A DNA stretch of 64,000 nucleotides, from contig OX637289.1 in the NCBI GenBank assembly GCA_951799445.1, positions 6,601,321 to 6,665,320 on the forward strand. Direction: 5' to 3'. Below the pieces are notes generated by a model. It was not told the DNA's origin. It ran no database searches and saw only the letters and a program-made list of their open reading frames with translations. The stretch comes from Pseudisothecium myosuroides (taxonomy: Eukaryota; Streptophyta; Bryopsida; Hypnales; Lembophyllaceae). The position numbers were made by a program, and so were the translations under genes. How positions within the stretch are numbered: the first letter of the stretch is position 1; each line of letters opens with the position of its first letter. This document shows, piece by piece, positions 1-12,933 of the stretch.

Positions 1-3000
1 AATCCTTGGAGTAGTTACAACTTTTACATTTTCTTGGACCTTCTTTTGGATACCAATTCCATGACATTTGAGATTTTGGTTCTTTAAACTACAGGGCATG
101 GCCGATTCTTCTTTTTTTTTTTTTCTTGTAGTGTACGTTAGAAAATGGGAAACTAAATTTAGTGCACTCACGAATTATGAATCCTTGGAGTATTTACAAC
201 TTGTACATTTTTTTGAACCTTCTTTTGGATACCATTTCCATGACATTTGAGAGTTTGGTTCTTTAAACTACAAGGCATGGCTGATTGGATTTTTTAATTC
301 TTTCTTGTAGTGTACGTTAGAAAATGGGGCACTAAATTTAGTGCACTCACGAATTATGAATCCTTAGAGTAGTTACAACTTGTACATTTTCTTGGGCCTT
401 CTTTTGGATACCAATTCCATGACATTTGAGATTTTGGTTCTCTAAACTACAGGGCATGGCCGATTCTTTTTTTTTTTTCTTTCTCGTAGTGTACGTTTGA
501 AAATGGGACACTAAATTTAGTGCACTCACAAATTATTAATCCTTGGAGTAGTTACGACTTGTACATTTTTTTGAACCTTCTTTTGGATACCAATTCCGTG
601 ACATTTGAGATTTTGGTTCTTTAAATTACAGGGCATGGCCGATTCATTTTTTTTTTCTTTCTTGTAGTGTACGTTAGAAAATGGGACACTAAATTTAGTG
701 CACTCACGAATTATGAATCCTTGGAGTATTTACAACTTGTACATTTTTTTGAACCTTCTTTTGGATACCATTTCCATGACATTTGAGAGTTTGGTTCTTT
801 AAACTACAAGGCATGGCTGATTGGATTTTTTAATTCTTTCTTGTAGTGTACGTTAGAAAATGGGGCACTAAATTTAGTGCACTCACGAATTATTAATCTT
901 TGGAGTATTTAGAACTTGTACATTTTCTTGGGCCTTCTTTTGGATACCAATTCCATGACATTTGAGATTTTGGTTCTTTAAACTACAAGGCATGGCCGAT
1001 TCTTTTTTTCTCTTTCTCGTAGTGTACGTTAGAAAATGGGGCACTAAGATTAGTGAACTCACGAATTATTAATCTTAAGAGTAGTTACGACTTGTACATT
1101 TTTTTGAACCTTCTTTTGGATACCAATTCCATGACATTTGAGATTTTGATTCTTTAAACTACAGGGCATGGCCGACTCTTTTTTTTTTTTTTCTTGTAGT
1201 GTACGTTAGAAAATGGGACACTAAATTTAGTCCACTCACGAATTATGAATCCTTGGAGTAGTTACAACTTGTACATTTTTTTGAACCTTGTTTTGGATAC
1301 CAATTCCATGACATTTGAGATTTTGGTTCTTTAAACTACAGGGCATGGCCGATTCTTTTTTTTTTTTTTTTCTCGTAGTGTACGTTAGAAAATGGGGCAC
1401 TAAATTTAGTGCACTCACGAATTATGAATCCTTGGAGTAGTTACAACTTGTACATTTTTTGGAACCTTCTTTTGGATTCCAATTCCATGATATTTGAAAT
1501 TTTGGTTCTTTAAACTAAAGGGCATGTTTGATTCATTTTTTTTTTCTTTCTCGTAGAGTACGTTAGAAAATGGGAAACTAAATTTAGTGCACTCACGAAT
1601 TATGAATCCTTGGAGTAGTTACTACTTGTACATTTTTTGGAACCTTCTTTTGGATACCAATTCCATGACATTTGAGATTTTGGATCTTTAAACTACAGGG
1701 CATGGCGGATGGGATTTTTTTTTCTTTCTCGTAGTGTACGTTAGAAAACGGGGCACTAAATTTAGTGCACTCACGAATTATGAATCCTTAGAGTAGTTAC
1801 AACTTGTACATTTTCTTGGGCCTTCTTTTGGATACCAATTCCATGACATTTGAGATTTTGGTTCTCTAAACCACAGGGCATGGCCGATTCATTTTTTTTT
1901 TCTTTCTCGTAGTGTACGTTAGAAAATGGGGCACTAAATTTAGTGCACTCACGAATTATGAATCCTTGGAGTATTTACAACTTGTAAATTTTTTTGAACC
2001 TTCTTTTGGATACCATTTCCATGACATTTGAGATTTTGGTTCTTTAAACTACAGGGCATTGCCAATTCCTTTTTTTTTTCTTTCTCGTAGTGTACGTTAG
2101 AAAATGGGACACTAAATTTAGTGCACTCACGAATTATGAATCCTTGGAGTATTTACAACTTGTACATTTTTTTAAACCTTGTTTTGGATACCAATTCCAT
2201 GACATTTGAGATTTTGGTTCTTTAAACTACACGGCATGGCCGATTCATTTTTTTTTCTTTCTTGTATTGTACGTTAGAAAATGGGGCACTAAATTTAGTT
2301 CACTCTTGATTTATGAATCCTTGGAGTATTTACAACTTGTATATTTTTTTGAACCTTCTTTTGGATACCAATTCCATGACATTTGAGATTTTGGTTCTTT
2401 AAACTAAAGGGCATGGCTGATTGGATTTTTTTCTCTTTCTCGTAGTGTACGTTAGAAAATGGGACACTAAATTTAATGCACTCACGAATTATGAATCCTT
2501 GGAGTATTTACAACCCCGAGTACGCAACTCCCATATTATATGGCCCTGATTATAATCACTTATAATGCATTTTAGTCTATTTTCAAGGGATACAATTTGT
2601 TTTAATGTAGAAAACTCTTGTAGCCCTTTTAACAAGAAATCCAAAAACATAATTATATATATGAAATGATATTTCTTTGGGGACAATAATAGCATTAAAA
2701 AAGTAATTATATGAGTTTTTTTAATACATGTATCATGGGACAAGCTACCCAACTTTTTGGGCTTTTTAATAAAATTTTAATTTTAATTGGAGGGAACTTT
2801 TTGTAAAGAATTTTTAAAACTATGCATAGGTGTTTCAATTCTTCATATATATTATTAGTTTTTTTCTCATATGTATGCAATTGAACATTTTTTACATTTA
2901 ATTTTTTTTAATTTGGTCTTCACCCAACTTTTTGGTCTTTTTAATTTGATATAATTTTTACAAAAGCCGTTCTCTGAGCCGTTTTAATGCCGATGACCCC

Positions 3001-4345
3001 TGTGTATAATATATGAGTTGCGTACCCGGGTTTACAACTTGTACATTTTCTTGGGCCTTCTTTTGGATACCAATTCCATGACATTTGAGATTTTGGTTCT
3101 TTAAATTACAGGGCATGGCCGATTCATTTTTTTTTTCTTTCTCGTAGTGTACGTTAGAAAATGGAACACTAAATTTAGTGCACTCACGAACTATTAATCT
3201 TTGGAGTAGTTACGACTTGTACATTTTTTTGAACCTTCTTTTGGATACCAATTCCATGACATTTGAGATTTTGGTTCATTAAACTACAGGGCATGGCTGA
3301 TGGGATTTTTTTCTCTTTCTTGTAGTGTACGTTAGAAAACGGGGCACTAAATTTAGTGCACTCACGAATTATGAATCCTTGGAGTAGTTACAACTTGTAC
3401 ATTTTCTTGAACCTTCCTTTGGATACCAATTCCATGACATTTGAGATTTTGGTTCTTTAAACTACAGGGCATGGCTGATTGGATTTTTTTATTCTTTCTT
3501 GTAGTGTACGTTAGAAAACGGAACACTAAATTTAGTGCACTCCCAAATTATGAATCCTTGGAGTATTTACAACTTGTACATTTTTTTGAACCTGCTTTTG
3601 GATATTAATTGCATGACATTTGAGATTTTGGTTCTTTAAACTACAGGGCATGGCCAATCCTTTTTTTTTTTTTCTCGTAGTGTACGTTAGGAAATGGGAC
3701 ACTAAATTTAGTCCACTTACGAATTATGAATCCTTGGAGTATTTACAACTTGTACATGTTCTTGGGCCTTCTTTTGGATACCAATTGCATGACATTTGAG
3801 ATTTTGGTTCTTTAAACTACAGGGCATGGTTGATTGGATTTTTTTTTTCTTTCTTGTAGTGTACGTTAGAAAATGGGACACTAAATTTAGTGCACTCACG
3901 AATTATGAATCCTTGGAGTATTTACAACTTGTACATTTTTTTGAACCTTCTTTTGGATACCAATTGCATGACATTTGAGATTTTGGTTCTTTAAACTACA
4001 GGGCATTGCCGATTCATTTTTTTTTCCTTTCTTGTAGTGTACGTTAGAAAATGGGACACTGAATTTAGTGCACTCACGAATTATGAATCCTTGGAGTATT
4101 TACAACTTGTACATTTTTTTGAACCTTCTTTTGGATACCAATTCCATGACATTTGAGATTTTGGTTCTTTAAACTACAGGGCATTGCCGATTCCTTTTTT
4201 TTTTCTTTCTTGTAGTGTACGTTAGAAAATGGGACACTAAATTTAGTGCACTCAAGAATTATTAATCTTTGGAGTAGTTACGACTTGTACATTTTTTTTG
4301 GGCCTTCTTTTGGATACCAATTTCATGACATTTGAGATTTTGGTT
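1..4345 (+). repeat. Satellite array 1, ~178-bp monomers
   Basis: About 22 head-to-tail monomers of 176-179 bp (without the MITE at 2515-3030). Landmarks recur in every monomer: 'AATCCTTGGAGTA', 'CCATGACATTTGAG', 'GGGCATGG', a T-tract and 'CTCACGAATTATGA'. The 'GGCATGG' landmark falls near 107, 286, 465, 640, 820, 998 and so on. Most monomers carry the palindrome GCACTAAATTTAGTGC or a one-base variant. The length is nucleosome-like. Short ORFs of about 60 aa that recur with the monomer are a repeat artefact and not genes. Confidence 0.97.
2515..3030 (+). mobile_element. MITE family 1, copy 1 (516 bp)
   Basis: The element begins CCCGAGTACGCAACTC and ends with the inverted repeat of CCCGGGTACGCAACTC; similarity of the ends continues for about 26 bp. 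It is flanked by a perfect 8-bp duplication TTTACAAC (2507-2514 and 3031-3038) inside a satellite monomer. The interior is AT-rich and has no coding capacity. By eye it differs from copy 2 at only a few positions. An 8-bp duplication is typical of hAT elements, but the termini are not the usual hAT CAGGG type, so the superfamily is open. Confidence 0.95.
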
Positions 4346-4954
4346 CTTTAAACTTCTGTATGTGGCCAATTGTTTGTTTTTTCTTTCTCGTATTGTGAAG
4401 TCGAAGGAACCGGGACCCTTAATTCAGCGGACTCTTGTATTATGTACCCATGTTTTGTGAACTTCAGTAAATAATTATAACGTGCTCAATTGTTTTTAAA
4501 ATCGTTCACGTACAAAAGACAATCTTTGAAATCAGATATTCATGGATTCATAATATATAGGACCTTCGTTCATTAGAATTTCTGTTTAGGGCCCAAAGAG
4601 ATGGATTTTTCAATGATTACATCTAATTGTAGATAATTATCGTGAATTTTGAATCCTAAAAATATTTGCAACTTTGTCCAATTCTTTTTTATCAATCATT
4701 CTCAATCAAATGTCCAAGTCCTTTGAATTTTGTGGACATTAAAATATATAGCCTAAATCTATTCCTTGTTGTTTTTAATGCATGTCGAGATGGACTATAA
4801 AATGGTATAATTTGCAAAAATGTTTGAATTTGAACTTCTGTGAATCCTACAAAATGGTTCAATTCTTGTAAAATCATTTACGTACAAATGTCCATGACAT
4901 TCTACATTAATTTGTACAAATTAAACTAATTATATATTTGTACTAAAAACTGTA
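4346..4954. repeat. Degenerate satellite and AT-rich spacer
   Basis: Near 4370-4440 a strongly diverged monomer can still be followed (CTTTCTCGTA..., GGGACCCTTAATT, GTATTATGTA). Beyond that the sequence is AT-rich and only vaguely monomer-like. No gene is visible. Confidence 0.6.
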
Positions 4955-5290
4955 CAAGTTGTAAATACTCCAAGGATTCATAATTCGTGAGTGCACTAAA
5001 TTTAGTGTCCCATTTTCTAACGTACACTACGAGAAAGAAAAAAAAAATGAATCGGCCATGCCCTGTAGTTTAAAGAACCAAAATCTCAAATGTCATGGAA
5101 TTGGTATCCAAAAGAAGGTTCAAAAAAATGTACAAGTCGTAACTACTCCAAAGATTAATAGTTCGTGAGTGCACTAAATTTAGTGTCCCATTTTCTAACG
5201 TACACTACGAGAAAGAATAAAAAATGAATCGGCCATGCCCTGTAGTTTAAAGAACCAAAATCTCAAATGTCATGGAATTGGTAACCAAGA
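4955..5290 (-). repeat. Two satellite monomers in inverted orientation
   Basis: Two monomers lie on the - strand ('CAAGGATTCATAATTCGTGAG', 'CCATGCCCTGTAG'), opposite to array 1. They end abruptly near 5290 at 'GGAATTGGTAACCAAGAG'. The block and array 1 therefore form a large inverted pair around 4346-4954. Confidence 0.93.
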
Positions 5291-6300
5291 GACAAAGGGC
5301 CAAAAAAAAATGTTGAAGTTTTGAAGAGAGATAAAAGAGTACACATGATTTACTACATTGTATATTACTAGGGAAGCTCTTAGTAATTTCAAAGTTTTAG
5401 ACACTATGAACTAACACTTCAGTCCCTTACTACATTTTGTTGCATGTTGTTTGCTAACGTTTTATAAGTAACCCACTCTAGAATAGAAAATTTAATTTTA
5501 ATTTAATTTTCACGTAACAGCAAAATTATGATTATCTAAATCCAGAATGAAAAATAATTTGACTACATTTATGTGGCCATTGCTCTATAATTTTGGTAAG
5601 TCCCTAAGTAAGTTCTAAAAATGTATAAAAGAAAATTTAATTTTCAGAACAAATCCATATTTACTAAATAACACACCTCTAAGGGCAATTGCAAGCTAGG
5701 GTGATCCAAGAAGGATTGTCATAGTCCAATCATTTTTTCCTATTTTTACTTTTGTTTTTGAAAATTAAAAAAAATTTGGTATGGATAATTATAGTTAAAA
5801 GGATTCATTTCTATGTTTTATATTAAATTGATTACAACCTTCAATAGGTGACTAATTTAAAGCATGTTATAAGTTTTGAATGTTTCATTCTATGCCATTA
5901 TATTTCAAATTTATTTTTAATGGACTTGATTTGAGCGTACGATAGGACAGAAGTGCCAAATTGAAAAATGATTTCACTATGAAAAATGATTTGTCTCTAA
6001 ATAGGAAAGGTCTTCTACGGTATTAAGGCTTTTTCTAAGTGCTTGTGCAATTTATAGGGGGGAATTATTTATGAATACCATATAATGAAAGAGGTGACTT
6101 ATAAATCACTAGTTACTGCTTCAAGGGATAAAGAACGCAATTTGTGAACCAAGATTAAACAAAACAAAACAAAATAAAATAAATAGTCTAAGTTGAGGTA
6201 CAAAACCATAAGAGAACAAAACAAAAACCAAACAATTTAGAAAGTCTAAGCGAAGGTACCAAACTATAAGAAAATAAGACAAATACGACAATTTAAAGTA
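5291..6300. other. AT-rich intergenic DNA
   Basis: No ORF with protein-like composition, no terminal repeats and no RNA gene is visible. Confidence 0.6.
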
Positions 6301-6307
6301 CCAACTA

Positions 6308-7395
6308 CTAAAGCCCTGTGTCGTTGCCACAGCCAAAACAAAAGTCAAAGTGAGTTTTAAAAGCAGAAATAATTCTAACCCTAGAATTTTTCCACCGTAG
6401 CAAGAAACACAAGAACAAACACCACAAAACCAAGCTTGTGCACCCTCCTTGTTTAGGGCTTTCAAATGGTATCAAGAACATGGTCAATTATTGACACACG
6501 ATTTAAAAGATATATAATTTATCATGATTTAGTAATTTTGAAGATCAATAAATAACTCAAAAATTCTTAATTTACCCACTGTAGATCGAAACGCCACGAA
6601 ATGAAGCCTATGCATCCCTCTTCGCCGAGTGCTTTCCAATAGTGACAAATATGCCACCAGGGGACGCACAGTCCAAGAGATTTGAACGTGACAAAAAAAA
6701 TAAAACAAATACCCGAACTTAAGGTAATTATGGATTAATGTAGGCCTGTGCCGTTGCCACACCCAAAATAAAAAAAATGCCATTTGGAAAACCAAAAAAA
6801 ATCCAATAATCCATAACTTTCCCATTATAGGTCCACATGCTACAAAACCAAGCCCGTGCATTTGTCCTCACCGAGAGCTTTCGAATAGTACCAAGAACGT
6901 GAGAATTCAAGACACAGTTCAGAAGATACATAATTTAACGTGATTTAGTAATTTTTAAGAAAAAAAATAACTGAAGAATCGATAATTTCCCCAGGCACTG
7001 TCGGTCCCAATTCCATGAAACCAAGGCCGTGCACCCTTTTCCACCGACGGCTTTTCGATAGTACCAAGCACGCCGTGTGGGAATACGTGCTGTCTGGGAG
7101 ATCTGAATGTGACAAATAAAACAAACAAATTATTAAAACAAAATAAACAAAGAATATACCATGCACACTTAGAAGACTAGTGTAGCCCTGTGCCATTGCC
7201 ACACTCAAAACAAAAGTGAAAGTCATTTTCAAAACAAAAAATAACTGAAGAATTGATAACTTTTCCACCGTACATCCAAATGCCACGAAACCAAGCTTGT
7301 GCACCTCTCCCGACCGAGGGCTTTTTGACGGTAGCAAGCACGCCACCAAGGGACGCACGGTCCGTGAGATCTGAACGTGACAAACAAAGAAATCA
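6308..7395. repeat. Degenerate ~430-bp tandem repeat (2.5 units)
   Basis: The segment 'CCTGTGCCGTTGCCACA' recurs near 6315, 6745 and 7185. A second segment ('CCAAGCTTGTGCACC' followed by 'GGGCTTTC...AGTACCAAG') recurs near 6430, 6601, 6848, 7021 and 7288. The higher-order period is therefore about 430 bp with two unequal sub-units. The - strand ORFs of 67-181 aa across this block repeat with the DNA period and look like artefacts. Confidence 0.75.
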
Positions 7396-9944
7396 AAACA
7401 AACAACTTGTCTTAAGGTATGCGTACCGGACCTAAAGCATGGGCTTGGTACCGAACGTGGAGGTTTGGGACCCACCCGGAGGTTCGGCACCGATCCGCAG
7501 GTTCGGCACCGACCCTGCCTTGCATTTGGCGGCTCGGGATGGGATCGGTGAGTTGTCTCCCTCCCTGCGCCGCGCTGCCATTTTCCTGTTCCTCATCCGC
7601 GTTCCGGTTTTGTGTCTCCTCGCCGAGCGTTTTTTTTTGTTTTGAGTGATTGGGACAATCACGAACGTGTTTTCAAGCTTGTTTTGTGTGAGCAAACTTG
7701 TTTCCGAGCTTTTTTTCCGTGAGCGAACTTGTCTGCGTGAGTGATAAACAAAATCGCGGCAAACAAACTTCCACGCTGCCGCTCCCCCATTCGCGGTCTT
7801 CTGAATGTGCCACCCTAAACCGCTTGCCACATTTCCAGAGTTGAAGTCTGCTGCTTGTTTTGGGTAGGGAGAGTTGAGATTTGGTGTTTGTAGGAGTGCT
7901 TCATTTATTTACGACAGCAGGAGTTGGCAACGCGACTTCGGACAGCGACAAAATTCGAGGAGCTGATTTTTTTTATCAGTAAGCAGCAAGTCCTTTCTCT
8001 TTCAATTTCATGTGTTTTGAATTGAAGAACTTGTTGCAATATTTTGCTCCACTTGTTGACAATGCTGGCTTTCTGTCCATGGAGCTTGTACAGGGATCCT
8101 TTTCAACTTATTTTGTGAGTTTAATTTGGTAGGATTCAGGTTCTGCTGCTAGGGTTTACGGTTCAGCTTGCTTGTAGGTGGATGTTGTTGTGCTTGTTTA
8201 TAGAGTTCAATTTGCTGGGGTTATGTTTTGTTGCTGGGATTTCATGTGCTTGTTTACAGAGTTCAATTTGTTGGGATTTATATTTTGCTGTTACTTTCAT
8301 GTGTTTATGCATTTGAGTTGTAAAAGGAAATCTCAGTGTTTCATAAGCAGTAAATTTGTTTTTTTGCAGTTTTCTGTGATTGGATTTTGATATTGGAGGG
8401 CCACAGCTGCAGAGCACAGTAGCTGTTCATACCAGATTTGTCATTCTTCAAAATTTGCATGACGTTATAGACCCATAATTCTAAAATTCACGGTAGATTT
8501 TTGTACTCAGACTATGTGTGTAGGTGCTATGCTTGTAAATTAGGATTTAGGATTTAATTTACAAGCAAACAGTGGGTTCAAAGTCGATAACAATCCTCAG
8601 GTCGAAGATAATTATCCTCGACCCGACGATAGATTAGGGTTTCGGATCCACTTAATGTACAGATGCCTAGCTCTAAGAATATAATTATCCCGAGGATAAC
8701 AAATGTGTTAAGTTATTATTCCAGCGAAGTACTCAAAATCCTCACCCATAACAACAACCAAGTCGAAAAAAATTATCTTCGACCCGAAGATAAATCGCAA
8801 ACTGTGGTACACATACACTAAAGATGACAGGTCCTCAGTCCGTAATTATCTTCGGATCGAAGTTAATTATCTTCGGCCCAAAGATAAAAACTGCTACGAG
8901 GTCTAACTTCCGTTAAAATGTTGAGCTCTCCATCCATGATTATTGCCGAGAAAAGAACAATTATCTTCGAGTCAAAGATAACTATGAACACAGAAGAGAC
9001 GATTAAGAGGAAATATCCATGAAACATACGAGACACAAACGGACTACAATTAACAATATGACCACAAATAAGGTCACAGAGATCCCAACATAAAAAAACA
9101 AAAAGAAATCACGAGAACCTCACAGCACCGTGTAAAATCAAAGCAAGTATCATGATGACAAACGAATACAGAGGAAATAAAAATATCTCAGTAGGCCATC
9201 ACGCATAGATATGTAGCCCAAGAAATAATATAAAGCTAAACCACCAGAACTCTGATAAATACCAGAGGCCAGTCCTCCGTACACGCAAGAAATAGAAAAC
9301 ACAAAAGAAGCACTGAACTTATAATGGTAGCAAACTAAGTTATCTTCGACACGAAGATAAAATATAGCAAAATTGGTCCCGATACGATAGCAACTACAGA
9401 GGATAGCAAAAATTGCAAAGAAGCTCAGCAAACAAACAAAACACCAAAGACAAATGCTGCATCTACTGTAATATATAACATTAACGGACTAACTTATGAA
9501 CTCTAAACCAAAACATTTATCCTTGAGTCGAGGATAATTACCCTCGACCCAAAGATGACAACGCTAACCAAACTAAATCCCCGACAAATACGATAAAACT
9601 GGACGAATTTATTGAGTGCTAATGCGTTCAGACAGAAGTACAATATACGAAAACGACATACAGAAGACATTAGTCGTGTATCCGTTTATCTTCGACCCGA
9701 AGATAAAACACAAACGAGCGTAAAAATAAATACGAGTAGAAAACAATCACTCACAGAAAAGACTTTAGAATTGTCAACTTGTGCAGTTATTCTTGTAACT
9801 AAGATAAAGCAGTGGACCTCAAATATACAAATAAACGGTGCTCGTAGAGAGCTTCCAGACTTAAGCTTCTAAAACAAACTACTTCAGTATCCTCGAGTCG
9901 AAGATAGACTGCAATGTACAAACACTTACGATTCCGATTCCCGC
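7396..9944 (+). other. Leader region of element A gene block
   Basis: The segment 7430-7860 is conspicuously GC-rich for the area and holds three ~20-bp direct repeats ('GGTTCGGCACCGA' near 7485 and 7502). It resembles a promoter/5'-UTR island. A 57-bp duplication lies at about 8191-8305. From 8600 the DNA is AT-rich and carries A-type palindromes up to 9907, ending just before the first coding exon. A long spliced leader is likely (inference). The short ORFs here (9150-9431 -, 9612-9872 +) show no recognisable protein. Confidence 0.5.
8601..9907. repeat. A-type palindrome cluster (leader)
   Basis: Ten ~21-bp imperfect palindromes share the arms TTATCTTCG and CGAAGATAA (T/C variants) around a 3-nt centre (ACC, GGT, AGT, GAT, ACA, GCC): 8612-8632, 8773-8793, 8846-8866, 8867-8887, 8961-8981, 9340-9360, 9517-9537, 9538-9558, 9686-9706 and 9887-9907. 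Some touch head to tail. Spacing is otherwise irregular, so this is neither a satellite nor a CRISPR array. The arms are conserved better than the surrounding DNA. Confidence 0.9.
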
Positions 9945-11432
9945 ATGCAGAAAGATAACAGAATGGAAGAAGAGCCGGAGTATAACTACTCCGCCACGCT
10001 TCCGTTCCTGGAGCCCTTCAACAAATGGCTAGGGGACGGGCCATTCTTCAACCATTTTGCTCCCATCTACGGCAAGCTGTGGCAGTTCAAGCCCGTCGTC
10101 GAGTCCTGGACCTTCGGTGTAAATCAATCGAAGGACTACATCTACCTCTGGTACCGTGTGAAGGGAACAGAAATGTACGTGAACTGGAACCTGAACGAGA
10201 AGGTTTCACTTGTCGAGCACCACCAGTCGAAGTACATTGTCTTGACATTGCTTGCACTGGACGATAAGGGTGAAGAGATTCCGCACAGTCACTCTATCGT
10301 TATGCACGAGGATGATGACTGCGGAGTCTTCGACCTGGACAGCCTTGTGGCAGAGCTGAACGCCGCCAATAATGAGAAGCTGGCAGACGAGCTGCACAAG
10401 ATGTTCAGTCCATGGAAAAAGCAGGCCGCCAAGGCAGCGGCACGAACAATTAACTTCATATTCCGGGGGCTGGAGAAACACGTCCAGTGAGCAGCTCGTA
10501 AACATTGAGCAGGAGCTCCACAAACAGTCACCCCACCTGTTGAACCCCTTTCAGCGTCCACTGGTCGTGGGAGGTTTGGGTCCCGTCGTGGCGGTCGAGG
10601 TGGGAACCGGGGTGGTAGCAGAGGTACCAGTCAAGGTGGTAGCAAAGGCAGCGGTAGGGGAAGTGCGCACGCAGAGTCCCAGAAGAGAAAGTCGACCGAA
10701 GCCGTAGCCGGTGAATCAAGCGGCAAACATCGAAAAGCACTCACAGAGCAACGGCCCACAATGGCTGGGAGTTCCGGATCCGCCCTCACTAATGTTCAAC
10801 CAGGTCTGCCGGGCGAATTGCAGCCAATTGCCCATTTTGAGAAGGTGGCTGCGTACCAGAAAAACTTCCGAGAGAATAACAACAATTGTTTTCTTTTCGA
10901 AGAACAAGCATTCGTGGTCCACATAAACCAGTGTTGGCTGCCGCAACCTAAATACGTCATCCGAAAGTTGGAACCAACACTCGTGGACAACAAGACGCAA
11001 GAGCTGATCAACCTCCCGGACATGAAAGACCGGCAGACAATATGCTTGACTCCGATGGACAAAGATCGCAAATTGCTGAAGGACCGTCCGAAGGACTGGA
11101 AGTCAATTCAAGCCGGAAATTTTTTCATCATAAACGGCCAGCACAGCATCACAGCCGCCAAAGTGTTGCAAAAAGGCGGAATCGACGCGGCGAGAATGGT
11201 GGAGCTGCAGACATGGCAAGCAAAAATCGTCTGAAGCAGAGATCCAGCGAAGCTCACAGAGATATCGAAGTGGTACAACGCAGCAAACCATATCACCCAT
11301 AGCTAGCCCACCTGGGGGAACCAGATCTCAGCTTGCAGAGAGATCCGGCTCTCCTACGGGAGACCGGCGGAGAAGGCTACCGATCGGGATACAAGAGGGA
11401 ACTTAGCCGAGGTGTGCCTGGTGGCCTACAAG
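9945..11432 (+). pseudogene. Element A ParB/methyltransferase-like gene, exon 1 (broken)
   Basis: The sequence encodes an N-terminal domain of about 180 aa (to 10490), then an Arg/Gly-rich linker with RGG boxes (about 10560-10660), then a ParB/sulfiredoxin-like segment with 'NGQHSITAA' near 11136-11160. The start is probably ATG 9945 or 9963, shortly after a palindrome. It is homologous throughout to B exon 1 (for example 'GNFFIINGQHS' against 'GNFYLINGQHS'). Lesions are visible: the frame breaks between 10488 and 10557 (frameshift or a small unrecognised intron), there is an in-frame TGA at 11232-11234 where B has Trp, and a TAG at 11304-11306. The exon ends at AAG|GTAAAA (11432/11433). Family assignment rests on the motif and is tentative; decay is clear. 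Confidence 0.7.
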
Positions 11433-11610
11433 GTAAAACAACGAAGGCTTCCTTATCTTCGGGTCGAGGATAACATTTACAGTCTTTGTCTGCTTGATCT
11501 GTTTAAGTTCTTCATTTCATCAATCCAAACTTAATGAAGCCTTTATTATCTTCGGGTCGAGGATAAATCCCTGCACTAAGCCTCCTTATTTTGTTTTCAT
11601 TGCTTTGCAG
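11433..11610 (+). other. Element A intron 1 with two A-type palindromes
   Basis: A GTAAAA donor and a TTTGCAG acceptor fit. Coding resumes as KFVDA, matching EFVTA after the intron at the homologous position in B. Two palindromes (11453-11473 and 11546-11566) lie inside. The homologous B intron holds two B-type palindromes instead. Confidence 0.8.
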
Positions 11611-12933
11611 AAATTTGTTGACGCCGTAATAATCCGCTACCAGAGCATAAACCCGGAGAAAGATGGAAGTCTGGTGAAGAAAGAGTCAGACGTGAGCCAC
11701 GAAATCCAAATGATCACGTTGGCAGACTCCACCTACAGGATGTGGGACCAGTTCATATCCAAACACATGGCGGGTTTATTGATCGACCCTCTCACAATGA
11801 AGCCACACTGCCTGTCAAAAACATTTAAGCTAAGGAACTACACGCTGAAGAAGGAGTTCTTCAGGCACCTGGGTCACTTCACAGATAGGGACTTCAAAGA
11901 TTATGTCGTCCACTTGCTTGGCCTGACACCCGGGCGAACTCTGCCATACCAGAAGCTCACCGTCTACAGAGTTCCTCACTTGATAAAGGACTGTTTGAGC
12001 GGACCAGACTGGGTGGAGCGCAGAAAGCGCAAGAAGGTCATCACAGAGGAGCTGATGGCAGTAGATCCGACCTTGAAGTACAAGGACAAGAATGGGGACG
12101 TGATCGATAGGGCTTGGAGGGATTGGAAACGAAAACATCTCTTCACGTCCGCGTCGTGGAACTTCCTTCTCAACGCACTGCCAAATAACTTCTTTGTGAA
12201 GGCTCACGAACGAGGGGAAGTTGAGGAGGGCGATCGACTACAAAGAAAAGCCCTTTCCGACGATCTATCCCATGTTCCAGTGTTTTGTGAAGATGAAGAA
12301 ACGCGTGGAAAAACCAGAGGGGGATGTCCAAGTCCGTGGACACGAATTTTATACCCAGGCGTTCTGCACGAGCCACGTCTGGACGTACCACAGTTGGGCA
12401 GTCCCCATTGCAGTGATAGACTTCTGGCAGGTTCCGAGGCCAGCTCCAGGATCCGATGATCCTCCACCGGTGAAGACTCTCCTGGACTTCCTGCTGAATC
12501 ACCTGAGGCCTACTATGTTGTGCCCGGATGTATGGATATGGGTTGTCAGGAACGAGTACGATGTACGGATGTTTTGTTTGCAAAGGAGAACATGAAGCTC
12601 TTTGTCATGAAACGATCCACGTACGTTCCATGCAAGGCCAAGCGGCTGGACGGCCAGAGCAACCGGGTGGTTGTTGCTCCATTTACGCTCCTGTTCTTCT
12701 TTAAGAAAGGAGACGACGGTGCGCCTAAAGGCATTGACGCAATGCAGAAGGAGTACAGGACGTCGACAAAACCGTACAACCATGACTTCTGGAAGCACCT
12801 CAAGGCCAAGCTGAGAGTGCACAAGAGCGAACTTAGGATGGAGTTTTACATAGACATTCTCTAGAGTTTTGCCGTGAAAGGAGAGAATGTGCTCGGCATC
12901 TACTGTGGATCGAAGTTCATGATAGTGGCTAAG
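11611..12933 (+). pseudogene. Element A gene, exon 2: degenerate DNA-methyltransferase fold
   Basis: The first part (to about 12200) aligns with B exon 2, including 'VERRKRK' and the preceding Trp. The second half resembles a permuted (beta-class) N4/N6 DNA methyltransferase: a hydrophobic strand 'AVIDFWQVP' at the motif IV position, then 'HKSELRMEF' (motif X-like) and 'ENVLGIYCGSKF' (motif I-like, with Lys replacing the second Gly). It is broken by a frameshift near 12200, another near 12570 and TAG at 12862-12864. The ParB-plus-methylase combination is known in bacteria and phages. Activity is improbable: DPPY is absent and the reading frame is broken. Confidence 0.65.

Noticed and set aside
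2489..2752. 87-aa ORF in the MITE (also 29429-29686)
   Set aside because: The frame follows the MITE copies, has no protein features, and shares its start with the TIR.
68..3978. Repeated ~60-aa ORFs in satellite array 1 (both strands)
   Set aside because: They recur with the 178-bp monomer on both strands, have low-complexity Phe/Lys runs from the T-tract and no domain.
6121..7490. Hydrophobic - strand ORFs of 67-181 aa
   Set aside because: They repeat with the ~430-bp DNA repeat in several frames; composition follows the AT-rich DNA.
8462..8490. Left TIR of element A
   Set aside because: GACGTTATA resembles the TIR start for 8 bases only; the core ATATTCATTAAAATG is absent.
8601..9907. 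CRISPR-like array
   Set aside because: Repeats are palindromic but spacing is irregular, repeats vary, no cas gene is present and the DNA is plant-like with introns.
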